A DNA stretch of 64,000 bases from Xiphophorus maculatus (taxonomy: Eukaryota; Chordata; Actinopteri; Cyprinodontiformes; Poeciliidae). The DNA is taken from assembly GCF_002775205.1 (NCBI RefSeq), contig NC_036446.1, positions 17,980,565-18,044,564 on the forward strand, in the 5' to 3' direction. The notes under the pieces were generated by a model. It worked only from the letters and a program-made list of their open reading frames with translations. It ran no database searches and had not been told where the DNA came from. A program made the position numbers and the translations under genes. Every line of letters starts with the position of its first letter. The stretch's first letter is position 1. Positions 31,289 to 42,400 of the stretch are shown here, in pieces.

Positions 31289-32161
31289 TCATGTCCTGCT
31301 GAGTAGAGCTTCAAGCTTGTGAACTTGTGAGTTGTTCAGACTCCACACGGGTCTCAACCTGCCCTCCTCCATCCTTAGGGAGATTTGCCTCTCTGGAATA
31401 GATCTGCGCCTCCGGCCGTATCCGTGAGCGCTTATTTTGCTAGCAGGGGCGCTGATCTTCAGCTTGTTGTCTTTGGTCTGTTGTAAACGATGTGCCAGGA
31501 TGTGCACCGAGCAGGTACCCAGAGCACAACCTGCGGACCTCTTGGTTCGGATCTTAATGTCAGTGCCATGAGGGATGCTGGTCTTCAGCTTGTTGTCTTT
31601 GAACTGTTGTACACGATGTGCCAGGACGTGCACCGAGCAGGTACCCAGGGTACAACCTACGGACCTCTTGGTTCGGATCTTAATGTCAGTGCTAGAGACA
31701 GAAGGAAAACAGGACATTAATCTATGCTGTTACGTTATAACTTTTGAATAAGAACCTGATCAGATTAGGTGGCTGAACTTTTAGGATTGGATAATTTATT
31801 TCTTACCTGGAATGTGGCAGCAAGGTATCCCTGATGTCCTCTGGTCTGACAAAGTTTTCAGACTCTGCTGTTTTCTGTACTGCGACGGTTTCAAGATCCC
31901 GTCTCAATCTGCTCCCAAGCCACATGCTTAGTCTGCAAGAGAAGAGGGGGGGGAAACTCCATTAGTCTTGGAATTACTTATTCTTGGCAGCTAGCGTCTG
32001 CCAAAGACTTAACAGAGTTGAAACATTATTATTATTACTGCATGAATTGATTTAATGTTAACTCACCTTTTTTTCAACTCGGGATTCACCTCAAGTTCCA
32101 CACAGTGTGCTACTGAAGCCAGCAGGCAGCAATAGAGGAAGGAGTGGAAGATCGTTTTCAT
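31289..32161 (-). CDS. adm: Adrenomedullin precursor with duplicated hormone core
   Basis: Adrenomedullin is a secreted, amidated vasodilator peptide of the calcitonin/CGRP family that signals through CLR-RAMP receptors. Three coding exons on the minus strand (32067-32161, 31807-31932, 31289-31691) give 208 codons (207 residues). Residues 1-20 are a signal peptide. A PAMP-like segment follows (about 21-43), then a linker with FVRPEDIRDT, akin to LIRPQDMKGA of mammals. In the last exon TDIKIRTKR occurs twice (from T75 and T117), each followed by a six-residue disulfide ring CxLGTC (C87-C92 and C129-C134) and SVHxLAHRxQQ. Only the second core continues into SKISAHGYG-RRRR, the amide donor Gly plus cleavage site. 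The first ends at SIPHG and runs into the second TDIKIRTKR. The duplicated unit is 126 bp. Position between ampd3 and sbf2 supports adm. A TATA box and a non-coding first exon lie upstream. Confidence 0.93.
31456..31707 (-). repeat. 126-bp in-frame tandem duplication inside adm
   Basis: Two head-to-tail copies (31456-31581 and 31582 to about 31691) start at the same block TCTTCAGCTTGTTGTCTTTG, exactly 126 bases apart. Over the roughly 110 bases shared they differ at about eight positions by eye, several of which change the protein (Ala/Val, Ala/Thr, Ile/Val, Leu/Val, Thr/Phe). The copy next to the intron is the N-terminal one in the protein. The end coordinate includes a few bases past the exon edge at 31691. 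Confidence 0.9.
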
Positions 32162-32753
32162 TTTGGCTCCTGTGGCAAGAGAGGGAGAGAGAAAAAAGTT
32201 TGGTAAGTTAAACAGTTATGGTAGAATATAATATTTAGCTGCACAAATTTCCATTCTGTCCCTTTCTGCATGCATAACTACCACATTAAGAATTCCACCA
32301 AGAACCACTATTTTGTTTTCTTACACAAGAGTCCAAAAGCCAAGTTAATTGCATATATCATTCATTTATTTAGAAAGTTAAGCTAGGGTCAGAATTTGCT
32401 CGGTTAAGCAAATCTGTGACCACGCTTTGGGCCCCTGGCCAGTAATTTGAAGGACACAGTCTAAAATAGATTCAGCAGAAGTCCAGAAAAACTTGCAAAT
32501 CATAACAATTTCACTTACAGCATTTAAAAAAATAAGTAATGTACTAATACTGTTGGATGCTTGACAGCCTGCTGGCAATTCCTACACAGATCCACACACA
32601 TTAGGAGCTGAACTGCTTATATAACCAGGCAGATAACCTGTTCTTGTCTCTACACTTGTGCCTTGACCTCAAAAAGGAGCAAGGATAAAGCCATCAGCTG
32701 GCAGCACAACAAACCACAGCAATATGAGTTCTTTTAAAGCAAAGTGCACATAC

Positions 32754-32872
32754 CTGTAGTTCAATTCAGATAGGCGAGAAAGTTCTTCTTCCAAAGTCAG
32801 CAGTGAAAGAATACTCCACAGGTATTCTCCAGGTTGCTTTTGCTTCTGTAAGGCAGCTGTGTCACTCTGCTA
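32754..32872 (-). other. Non-coding first exon of adm
   Basis: On the minus strand a donor (ACAG|GTATGT, exon edge 32754) faces the acceptor CCACAG at about 32170, eight bases before the start codon. Human ADM likewise has a non-coding first exon. The upper edge is estimated from the TATA box. Confidence 0.5.
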
Positions 32873-32900
32873 TTAGCCTCTATGCACCAGACCGGCAGCA

Positions 32901-32906
32901 TTTATA
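32901..32906 (-). promoter_or_regulatory. TATA box of adm
   Basis: TTTATA on the plus strand is TATAAA on the minus strand, flanked by GC-richer DNA. It is placed 30 or so bases before the inferred first exon. Mammalian ADM also has a TATA promoter. Confidence 0.6.
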
Positions 32907-32909
32907 GCT

Positions 32910-35900
32910 GCCAGTCTGCAGGTGGGAGGGGCTCGGTGAGACACCCGCAACTCCCCCACCCCATTCAAAGCACTTAACTGCTCTGCTGTTGTTCATGTTC
33001 AGCAACAAGGGGTGGGGAATAAGTGTAGGAATGACAATTAAAATCATATGTTTAACAAAACTTTAAAGAAAATATGTGAAGAAATCTTGTGGTGCTATTG
33101 TATCCTGTTTTTATTATTTTACTTAGTCATAACCCAATTTTCTATCCACTCTTATATAATGATAATAAAAAAAATGAGTCAAACACAACACTCAGATAAG
33201 AATGCAAAATGTTTGTCCCAGTTTTTTTCTGTGCATTACAAGAATAATAGCCAAAATATTAAAACTTTTATATTGTTATATTTGAACTCTATGGTCAGAT
33301 ATGCCCATTCTTTTTGTTTATGCTCTTCTCAGTCTCTCTGGCAACAAAGAAAATAGCTTTAAGGAATGTTCCCATCCTCGGTTTTCGAAGGCACTCCCCG
33401 ACACTGTGAAGTTCCATGTGAGCCTGGAAACCCAGACGACAATGAATCCGAGACAAGCATTGAGTTACTGATTAAATATAATAAGCATGTCCAGCTGTAA
33501 ATACAATAAACTCTATATTTGTTTGGACAAGGCAAATATTGACTTTGGACCCATTTGGAAGGCTTAAAAAAATTAATGGAACTTTACAATTATAAATCTG
33601 AGCTTGAATAACAGCCTGTGAGGTAACATATATATATATATATATTCGGTGTATTATGATGTTAAAACAATTAGAATACACTTTTGCATAAAGGGAGAAA
33701 TAAAATCTAGATGGTGATGACTGAAAATAAATCCGGTCAGTACTTATGACTTTCTTTTTAATCCACTACATTACCAAACTTAAAACATGTGTTTTATACT
33801 AAAGATACATATTTGAAAGTGACACAGAATGTAGGAAATTACAAATTGGAGCCCATAAATGTGAAATTACAGTGATTTTTGCTATGAACAAAACTATAAA
33901 ACCCAGAAAAAACATGTGCCAACACATGTGTAATCTCACACATAGTTTAGGAAATGCTGTAAAGCCCAGAGGACAAAACGTTTGGTTTGAACAGTACAGA
34001 AATCCCAGGGTAGAAATATCCTCAAGGCATAGTGCAGAGAAATCTTTCAGTTTTGATTTTGCTTTCACTTTCTTTAACTGTGAACAAATTTTGCTCCACA
34101 TTTGACATTCCTCTGTGGCATATCAAGACCCCTTATTCACTTCCTAGTATGATAATGAAATCCTTATGAGTTTATTTATATTCTCATGCGACCCCATTCC
34201 GCTGGTGGTGTCATATTTTTAAACTCTAGAAAAATACATAAATGGCAAACATGTGTGTTGTCAAAAAAGAAAATGTTTTGTAAGCACTTTGTAATGTTAA
34301 CTGGTCCCAGCAGATCTGTAATCCCCTTACCAAAGTTTACGACGAGAGATGGTGCAATCATTACAACGAAATTCTTCTGTTGCCTTTTGAGTCCTTATAT
34401 AGCAATCTTTCCCCTTCAATTGTGAAATTTGAGTTTGACAGTTTTTGTACCACCTTTCAGTTTGCATATGAGCAGGTACATCAAGAAAAAGAGGCTGATT
34501 CATGATTATTGTAAACCTGTCATCTAATTTTCCAAGATAAACCCAGTTATCTTCTGGGTTTTTCCATGTTTTCTCGTGAATTCAAATTCTTTACTGCCTA
34601 TATTTTGCTTTAGCAAACAAAGTAATGTGCAGGAATTTAGAAAGCCACTCAAACACAGACGGCGAGTGAGGGAAATCGCTTGCTGGGTTCCTGCTATTGT
34701 TGCTGGTTTGTCTATTTGTCTCACATACATGAAGTAATCCCCACGTGCTTTACCCTGTGACAGGTTGTCCTGTTTTCATTCCTCTCCAATATTTTGTTCT
34801 CACTCTAGAGTTTATCCTCCTCCCTGAGTGTTCCGCAAAGGAATCATTAGTTTTGTAGAACTTGCAATAAATTTAAATGATTTGGTTCAGAAAAAAATGT
34901 GTTGTTGGAGAACAGTGACTTTTGAACATGTTGCTTCATAATATAGCTAATGTGGATTGATTGCTGTTAGCAATATTTTTTAAATGATTTTAATAAAATT
35001 AGAGATACTGAAAGATACCTTTAAAAATTGGTCAGACCTACAAATCAAATACATAAATATGTAAAAGCTTGTGCCTGAGATTACTTCTGTACAGACTGAT
35101 TTGCTTTGTTTAAGTAAGGTTTGGAATTGCACTCAGGGTTCCTGCATAGTTTGGAAAGATGTGACATTTGATTGAAGTATTTTCCTGGTGTGTTTAAATA
35201 AGGAAAAGGCTATATATTATGAAAAAATACTTGCATTTACAAGAAATCTTCCATCCTTCTGCTCACCTTTCTCTTTGTCAGATTTATAAATTAAATGTAC
35301 ATATTTGAACTATCCAAAGAAAAGAAATTAGTCATTTGACAATTTAATCAAAAACACATTAATCAACGATGTCTTGTTGACAGTCATGTACTGCTAACAA
35401 AAGGACTTAAGGTAGATAAATATCACAATGTTAAACATTGTGGAATAATTGTTATGTTTAGTTGTTGCCAATTCTTCTGTACACTTTAAGCAAAAATCCA
35501 GTGATTGGTTTGCCATATTATTGTGGCAGTATTAATCATGTCGATGGTTCGTTGAAATTTGAAGAATCTTAGTTTTGATTTGTACAGTTTCTTGTAGGTT
35601 TCATTGAAAGCAAAACATAAAAGGTTGTGATAGATGAATATGATTTTTTTTTTCAATTTTATGAATATAACAGTGCACTTGTTTATGATTTGACCATTTT
35701 CTGCTTTCTGTAGACATGAGCAAAAGTCTATTGTGTGCAGTTTTTTTTATTTTATTAATAAATAATAAATATTTGAGGCAATAAGCAAAGTACAATATGC
35801 TATAAAGGATAGATAACTTATTTATATTGCTTACATTACAGTCTTAATCTATAGTCTTTTAATATTTATTTATGTCAAAACTGGATTTTTAATAGGCTAT

Positions 35901-36120
35901 TTATGCAGAACTTAATTTCTGTGTTTCCCCTCTTATTATTAAAATACGGTATTCTGGAACTGGTTCTTCCATCAGCTCTTGAAAAGCCCTCAAAGCCACC
36001 AGAAAATTCGAGATTGTTCCAGGCAGGAAATGAAATCCCACAGCTCACCAAGATTAGAATAACAATTCCCGTGTGGCTGCTGCGCATTTGGTTGTACTGC
36101 ACGTTAATCATGTCGTTTCC
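32910..36120. other. Intergenic spacer between adm and sbf2
   Basis: The divergent adm and sbf2 promoters are separated by this AT-rich spacer. No gene was seen. A short TA repeat lies near 33630-33645. The 33360-33460 stretch is GC-richer and could be an adm enhancer, but I have no stronger sign. Open frames here are short and lack any family resemblance. Confidence 0.5.
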
Positions 36121-36127
36121 TAAAGGA

Positions 36128-36231
<104 letters not shown>

Positions 36232-36284
36232 TAAAAATTAAATAAATAAAAACAGTCAGTATTGGGATACAGTGTTTGTAAACT

Positions 36285-36421
36285 GAAAGGGCCCACGCCC
36301 ATGGATGTATTCCCACTCTCGCACGCAAGCGCAGTGACACTCCTTCTGTCAAACATGGCTGTTCTTTGGAAGGAGGAAAAATGCTGAATTGTGTTGGTAT
36401 TTCTCTGGAAAAGCAGCAGAC
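36285..36421 (+). promoter_or_regulatory. Probable sbf2 promoter and 5' UTR
   Basis: This TATA-less stretch has several CpG sites, including a TCGCACGCAAGCGCAGTG block that loosely resembles an NRF1 site. CAAACATGGCTG just downstream resembles a YY1 site, which in many housekeeping genes marks the transcription start. The assignment is inferred from position. Confidence 0.35.
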
Positions 36422-39400
36422 ATGGCTAGGTTGGCTGACTATTTCACTGTCGTCGGATACGACCAGGAGAAAGCCGGTAAGTTGTTTGCGGTCGCGGACC
36501 GAGCGGAGCTCCGCTGATCCAGGCCTTGTGTCTATGTGTATGATGATGTTGATGCTACATAGCGTTAGCCACATGGCTAAGGCGAGACTGGGAAACACTT
36601 TCTTTTTCTCCCATTAGCAGGCCAGATGTCAGAAACCACACGGAGGGGAGTGGGTTCACACAGCGTGTTAAGCCAGTGCAGGGTGGCTGCTCTTTAGCGA
36701 AGGATGTGATATTTGACTCGGATCAAGTGAAACTTTTTCTATGGGTTTAAAATCTGTCACATCCTGTCCTGTTGATCCAGTGATCCAGCGCCCGTTAACG
36801 GGAAAGCTGTCTGACCGCAGCTAAGATTTGGCCATATAAGTTCATGTCTGGCTCCTCCTTTATCTATTTGTTCAGTGAGTCAAGCTAGGGCATGATTATT
36901 GATAACCCGTTTGTAGTTTTCTAGCGAAATGCTATGTTTGCTATGCTGGATCTATTTTTATCCGCTGCAGTCCTCAGTCATTTATTGTATATCATTTTTC
37001 AGTGGCGCCACAAAGGGGGAATGCAGAGGGGGGAAAGAACCCTTTAGGTTTTGCTGCCCTTTCCTCTCCATTGAGACACCAGGCAGCCTTGAAAGGATAA
37101 TATGATTTTAATATTAATTTAAGAAACAACAGAACGCATGGCGGTACATTAGCAGAACATCCAAAATACTTGTGGGTCATAGCAAATGTCACCAGAAGGA
37201 GCATTGATTAAATGTTTAAATGTTTGACTTAAATTACATTGAGACCTGTTGTAAGTTTTGTCCCACCATCACAAAAACATTCAACACTGTTTTGATATTG
37301 TCATGAATTGTTCAGCAGAGAGTAAATGAGTTTACCAAACATTCTCCATTCTTTGAGAAGATAAAATAAAAACCTCACCTTTTGGTAGAAAATGTTATTA
37401 TAAGGCACACTTATTACAGTAGAATATATGGAGATAACTTTTTGCTTTGAAACAAAAATACATTTTGTCTTTTTTTTTTTCTTTGAGACACAAAAATTAG
37501 GATTTAAATTATTTCCATGTATGGCATCTGGATATTTTGAGAGCTAATAACCTGTGTACATATGAATCAATAAGGTGATTTTTTATTATATAGATATCTT
37601 AAATTAATTCACTGGTATTTAAGTTGATTGATCTCCATAAAACAAAGTTTTGTTTAACTAAAAGTAATGGAAATAAATAGGAAACAATTAATATCGGTAT
37701 TCTTACTTTAAGTTAGCCTTGGATTTGCTGATAGTTACATTCCCACTGCTAGTCCTAAATTAGTCAGTCTTAAATAAATAAAAGTTATGCATTATTTTTA
37801 TTTGTAATCTTCTTCCAATATTTTCAGTTTGGAGAATTTGTGTATTCCAGTATTTTTAGCATCTTTTGCATCTACCCAGAGAGACTGAGTTCACTAAATA
37901 TATTTTCTTGTATACTCCTGTTGTTCTCAGGGTAAGACAATGGCTGCTGATATGACAGTAAGCAATCTAACCAGGGCCATAACTGGTCACCCCATTAAAC
38001 ACTTTTTGGATGCTCCCTTGATTATTGATTTATTTCTGTTTGTGTGAACAGAAATAAATCAATACTGGCTGTACTGCTGCAACAAAAAGCAGTTCTAAAG
38101 CTAAAGTTTTACTCTTTCTGCTGGAGGGGGACAGGAAGCCCCTCATGCTTACACTTACATGTTATTTCTCAAGTCCAGCCTCACATTCCTTTCATCGAAA
38201 GACAGGAAGCACACATTGAATCATTCAAAGATAAATGGATTAAAACTTTTCTTTTCTTTTGGCACAGTTCTCAAGTTAGGGCTGCTCATTTAGTAAATTG
38301 CCTGTTTCTAAAACAGCTTAAAGCTTTGCTGTTTATTGACAAAATGTTGTCTGCAGAACGTAAAGACATTGGATTAATTTGCTTAGCTTCTTACAGTGGC
38401 ACCTGTTCAGCTTCATGTCTGCTCTGGCCTCGTTGAAAATGCTGTCACCTCGCTATGCTGCACACGTTAGGTAAACAGTACCTTTCATTGGCTGTGTGCA
38501 TCCCAGCATCCACTTAGATAAGCGTGTGCTCAAAAGATAGATTGTTCCCTGTGCTACTAGAAAAATGTAACTAGATTAAAATTTAGACAATTTAAAGAAG
38601 AGACAAGGATGTTGATTTTCACCTTCTCTGCACTCTCAACTAAAGATCAACTTAGTGAAGTTCTGTCATCACAGATCAAAGTTGATAAGGGTTCTGAATC
38701 TCCTCCTGAAGAATAATAGCATTCCCTGGCTCTTTACAGGATATGTGTGTTTGCTGTTGTGTATTTTCTCAGAGTAGTTGCTGTTTTGGCTCAAACTTGC
38801 AAAGATGGTTTGCCTGTTGCCAACTTGCTCGTTAACTTAAAGCAGCAGTCCCTACGTGGCTCATCACTGAGTCTGCTGTTCCAGCCTGACTTCTGCTCCA
38901 CTGGCCTGACCCAGTTCTCACATAAGGCTTAAGGTTGCAATCTGTTCACAGTCAGAGGAAACGATTCACACCTTTTGTGGTGATGAAGATTCTCGCCACC
39001 TGTCACAAGATGTTGTGGGAGTAAAAATAAAGGCACACACAGAAGAGATGGTGTAAAAGTCTACAAACAAGTGTGGCTGTAATAGAAAAAGTATAGACCC
39101 ATTTTAATATTTATATTGTTCTCCTCCTTGTCTCTTTGCAATGAAGATAAATCCACAGTGTACATCTCCAGAAATATTTCTGTGGCCCAAAAATGAATGA
39201 ATGAATACTAGAAAATTTCGGAAGAAATTTAGCCGGGGCCTGCCAAGGCGCGGCCGTGGGGTTCGGGCCCGGCGTCGTCGCGCCACAAATCGGCGTCGAC
39301 GCCAAAGAACGCCGCGACGTAAGCAGTGGCACGCGGAGAACCGCAAGAACGTTAAGCGAGGCGGACGTGCACCGTTCGGTACGATTTAAAATGTTGTCGA

Positions 39401-42400
39401 GGCTTTTATTTTGGAAGTTTTGTTAAACTTCATTTCAAAGGGCCAAACTAATCCCATGCGTAATAGTCCTTGGGTTAAAATAGTTATATAATGCTCAAAA
39501 CACAAGTAGCTGATGTAAAAATATTCAAGGCTTTTATTTTGAAATTTTCAGTATGCTTCATTTCAAAGGGCCAAACTAATCCCATGTGTAACAGTGCTTT
39601 GGATGAAAAAGTCATATAAAGCCAAAAACAGCAATTACCTGATGTAAAAATATTCAAGGCTTTTATTTTGAAATTATTATTATTCTCCATTTTAAAGTTC
39701 CAAAGTAATCCCATGTGTAACAGTGCTTTGGATGAAAACGTCAAATAAAGCCAAAAACAGCAATTACCTGATGTAAAAATATTCAAGGCTTTTATTTTGA
39801 AATTATTATTCTCCATTTTAAAGTTCCAAACTAATCCCATGTGTAACAGTGCTTTGGATGAAAACGTCAAATAAAGCCAAAAACAGCAATTACCTGATGT
39901 AAAAATATTCAAGGCTTTTATTTTGAAATTATTATTCTCCATTTTAAAGTTCCAAACTAATCCCATGTGTAACATTGCTTTGGATGAAAAAGTCATATAC
40001 GGCCAAAAAAAGCAATTACCTGATGTAAAAATATTCAAGGCTTTTATTTTGAAATTATTATTATTCTCCATTTTAAAGTTCCAAAGTAATCCCATGTGTA
40101 ACAGTGATTTGGATGAAAACGTCAAATAAAGCCAAAAACAGCAATTACCTGATGTAAAAATATTCAAGGCTTTTATTTTGAAATTATTATTCTCCATTTT
40201 AAAGTTCCAAAGTAATCCCATGTGTAACATTGCTTTGGATGAAAAAGTCATATACGGCCAAAAAGAGCAATTACTTCATGTAAAATATTCAAGGCTTTTA
40301 TTTTGAAATTTTCAGTATGCTTCATTTTAAAGTTCTGAACTAATACCACGTGTAAGAGTGCTTTGGATGAAAAAGTCAAATAAAGCCAAAAAGAGCAATT
40401 ACGTCATGTAAAAATATTCAAGGCTTTTATTTTGAAACTTTTGTTAAGCTTCATTTCAAAGGGCCAAACTAATACCACGTGTAACAGTGCTTTGGATGAA
40501 AAAGTCAAATAAAGCCAAAAAGAGCAATTACATGATGTAAAAATATTCAAGGCTTTAATTTTGAAATTTTTGTTAATATTCATTTCAAAGGGCCAAACTA
40601 ATACCATGTGTAACAGTGCTTTGGATGAAAAAGTCAAATAAAGCCAAAAAGAGCAATTACGTCATGTAAAAATATTCAAGGCTTTTATTTTGAAATTTGC
40701 AGGATGCTTCATTTCAAAGGGCCAAACTAATCCCATGCGTAATAGTCCTTCGGTTAAAATAGTTATATAATGCTCAAAACACAAGTAGCTGATGTAAAAA
40801 TATTCAAGGCTTTTATTTTGAAATTTTTGTTAAGCTTCATTTTAAAGGGCCAAACTAATACCATGTGTAACAGTGCTTTGGATGAAAAAGTCAAATAAAG
40901 CCAAAAAAGAGCAATTACGTCATGTAAAAATATTCAGGGCTTTTATTGTGAAATTTTCAATATGCTTAATTTTAAAGTGTAAAACTAATCCCATGTGTAA
41001 CAGTTACTGAGTTAAATCAGTTATATACAGCCCAAAGCAGCAAGTAGTTGTAAAGGCCAGTTCTCAGTCCTGATCTGTTTCAACTGAGGATAGATAGAAC
41101 TACAACGATGCGTATTCGTAGTCCTAACCAGCAGCCAATAGCCTCTTGAGTTCCGTTGCTATGGCAAATAATGGTCTCAGCAGGTGTGAGCTCTGAGCTG
41201 TGAGCTCTCAAACACACAAGTGTGTTTGAGCAAACACACTTTACTGAAAAAAAGCATTGGAAACAAATCCTTCTTGTTCGGGAACCGTAATACATATTCG
41301 AAAAGCGTTTTAAGCGTATGACAGTTCAATGTGTCTTCTGCGATAGTCCCGAGATTCATATCTGTACCTCACTCAGAGCATTTACAGTGATGAGAGAAAG
41401 AAATGTTGTGCCCAGATATGAACCGAGGTCGGCTGTCACTCTAATATGAGCAAAAATGAGAAACTTTGGGTCGCTTAGAGGCAAATTGTGGACAAACCAT
41501 AACTGGTATCGACGAGCCGTCTTCACTTTCGAAGAGATCACAGACGTATCTACAAAATGAAATTTGAATGGCATTTCTAGGTGAATTTGTGACGACACAG
41601 CAAATCCTCAAAAATAGGGTATTTCTAGGATTTTTCCCATTGAGTTATAATGGGGTTTTTTTCGTAGTTTTTTGCGAATTATGTCGCCATGTTAATCCCG
41701 AATCCCACCAAAAGTAATAGCTGGAATGGCGTGAATTTTCTGCACGTTTTGATACCTCTTTTGTAGGTGTGCACGCAGCGGTATGAGCCGCATTAACGGT
41801 TACGGATGAAAAATAAAGAATAATAATAATAAAGAAACTTTTCTTGGGAGAATAGCAATAGGTTCCTGCCATTGCTTTGCATGGCAGGCCCCAAATATGT
41901 GAAATAAAATGCTGTCTTGATCATAATAAAGAGGAATATGATCAGTGAGGTGGGTTCACTGTGAAGTCGGCGCAGTGTCCTTCCCACTTGGAATAGTTTC
42001 CACAAGAAATGTTGGAAAACTCTTCAGAACCCACACTGTACTCTGCGTTTTTCCCTTTTGCAACGGGAAGCTGTTTTTCTGTTCTGGCATAACTTTTTAT
42101 ATAGTCTGGCAAACTGTTTCCTGAAAATTGCAATTTTCCAAGTAAAAAAAGTCAGACAAGCTTATTTTCTAACAGTTTATTTGGAGGAAATCAGCACTGT
42201 TTTATTGACTCAAACTGCTCATTAAATGCACTTTACAAATGCTGTGGACAGTCTCAGCTCTGTGGAACTTCGTTGTCGGGATCTTTTGGTCTCAACTTAG
42301 GGATTTACTTATGTACTGCAGCACAAATTTGCAAAAAATATTATGAAATTTAAATATCAAATAAGCAAATAAAAAAAAAACACATCCATCAGCTGTGTGT

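Noticed and set aside
31490-31720. Plus-strand 76-residue frame with internal repeat
   Set aside because: Antisense shadow of the duplicated adm core; the minus strand has the family motifs and splice sites.
38044-38436. 130-residue plus-strand frame in sbf2 intron 1
   Set aside because: No recognisable domain, composition like random intron DNA, and no splice or promoter context.
39450-39480. Circovirus-like nonanucleotide near the Arg-rich frame
   Set aside because: The reverse complement of the satellite variant gives ACTATTACG, which only partly resembles the origin motif, and there is no Rep-like frame nearby.
39484-40251. 255-residue minus-strand open frame
   Set aside because: It reads through the satellite array. 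The protein is the same ~43-residue unit repeated because the common periods are multiples of three; no coding evidence.
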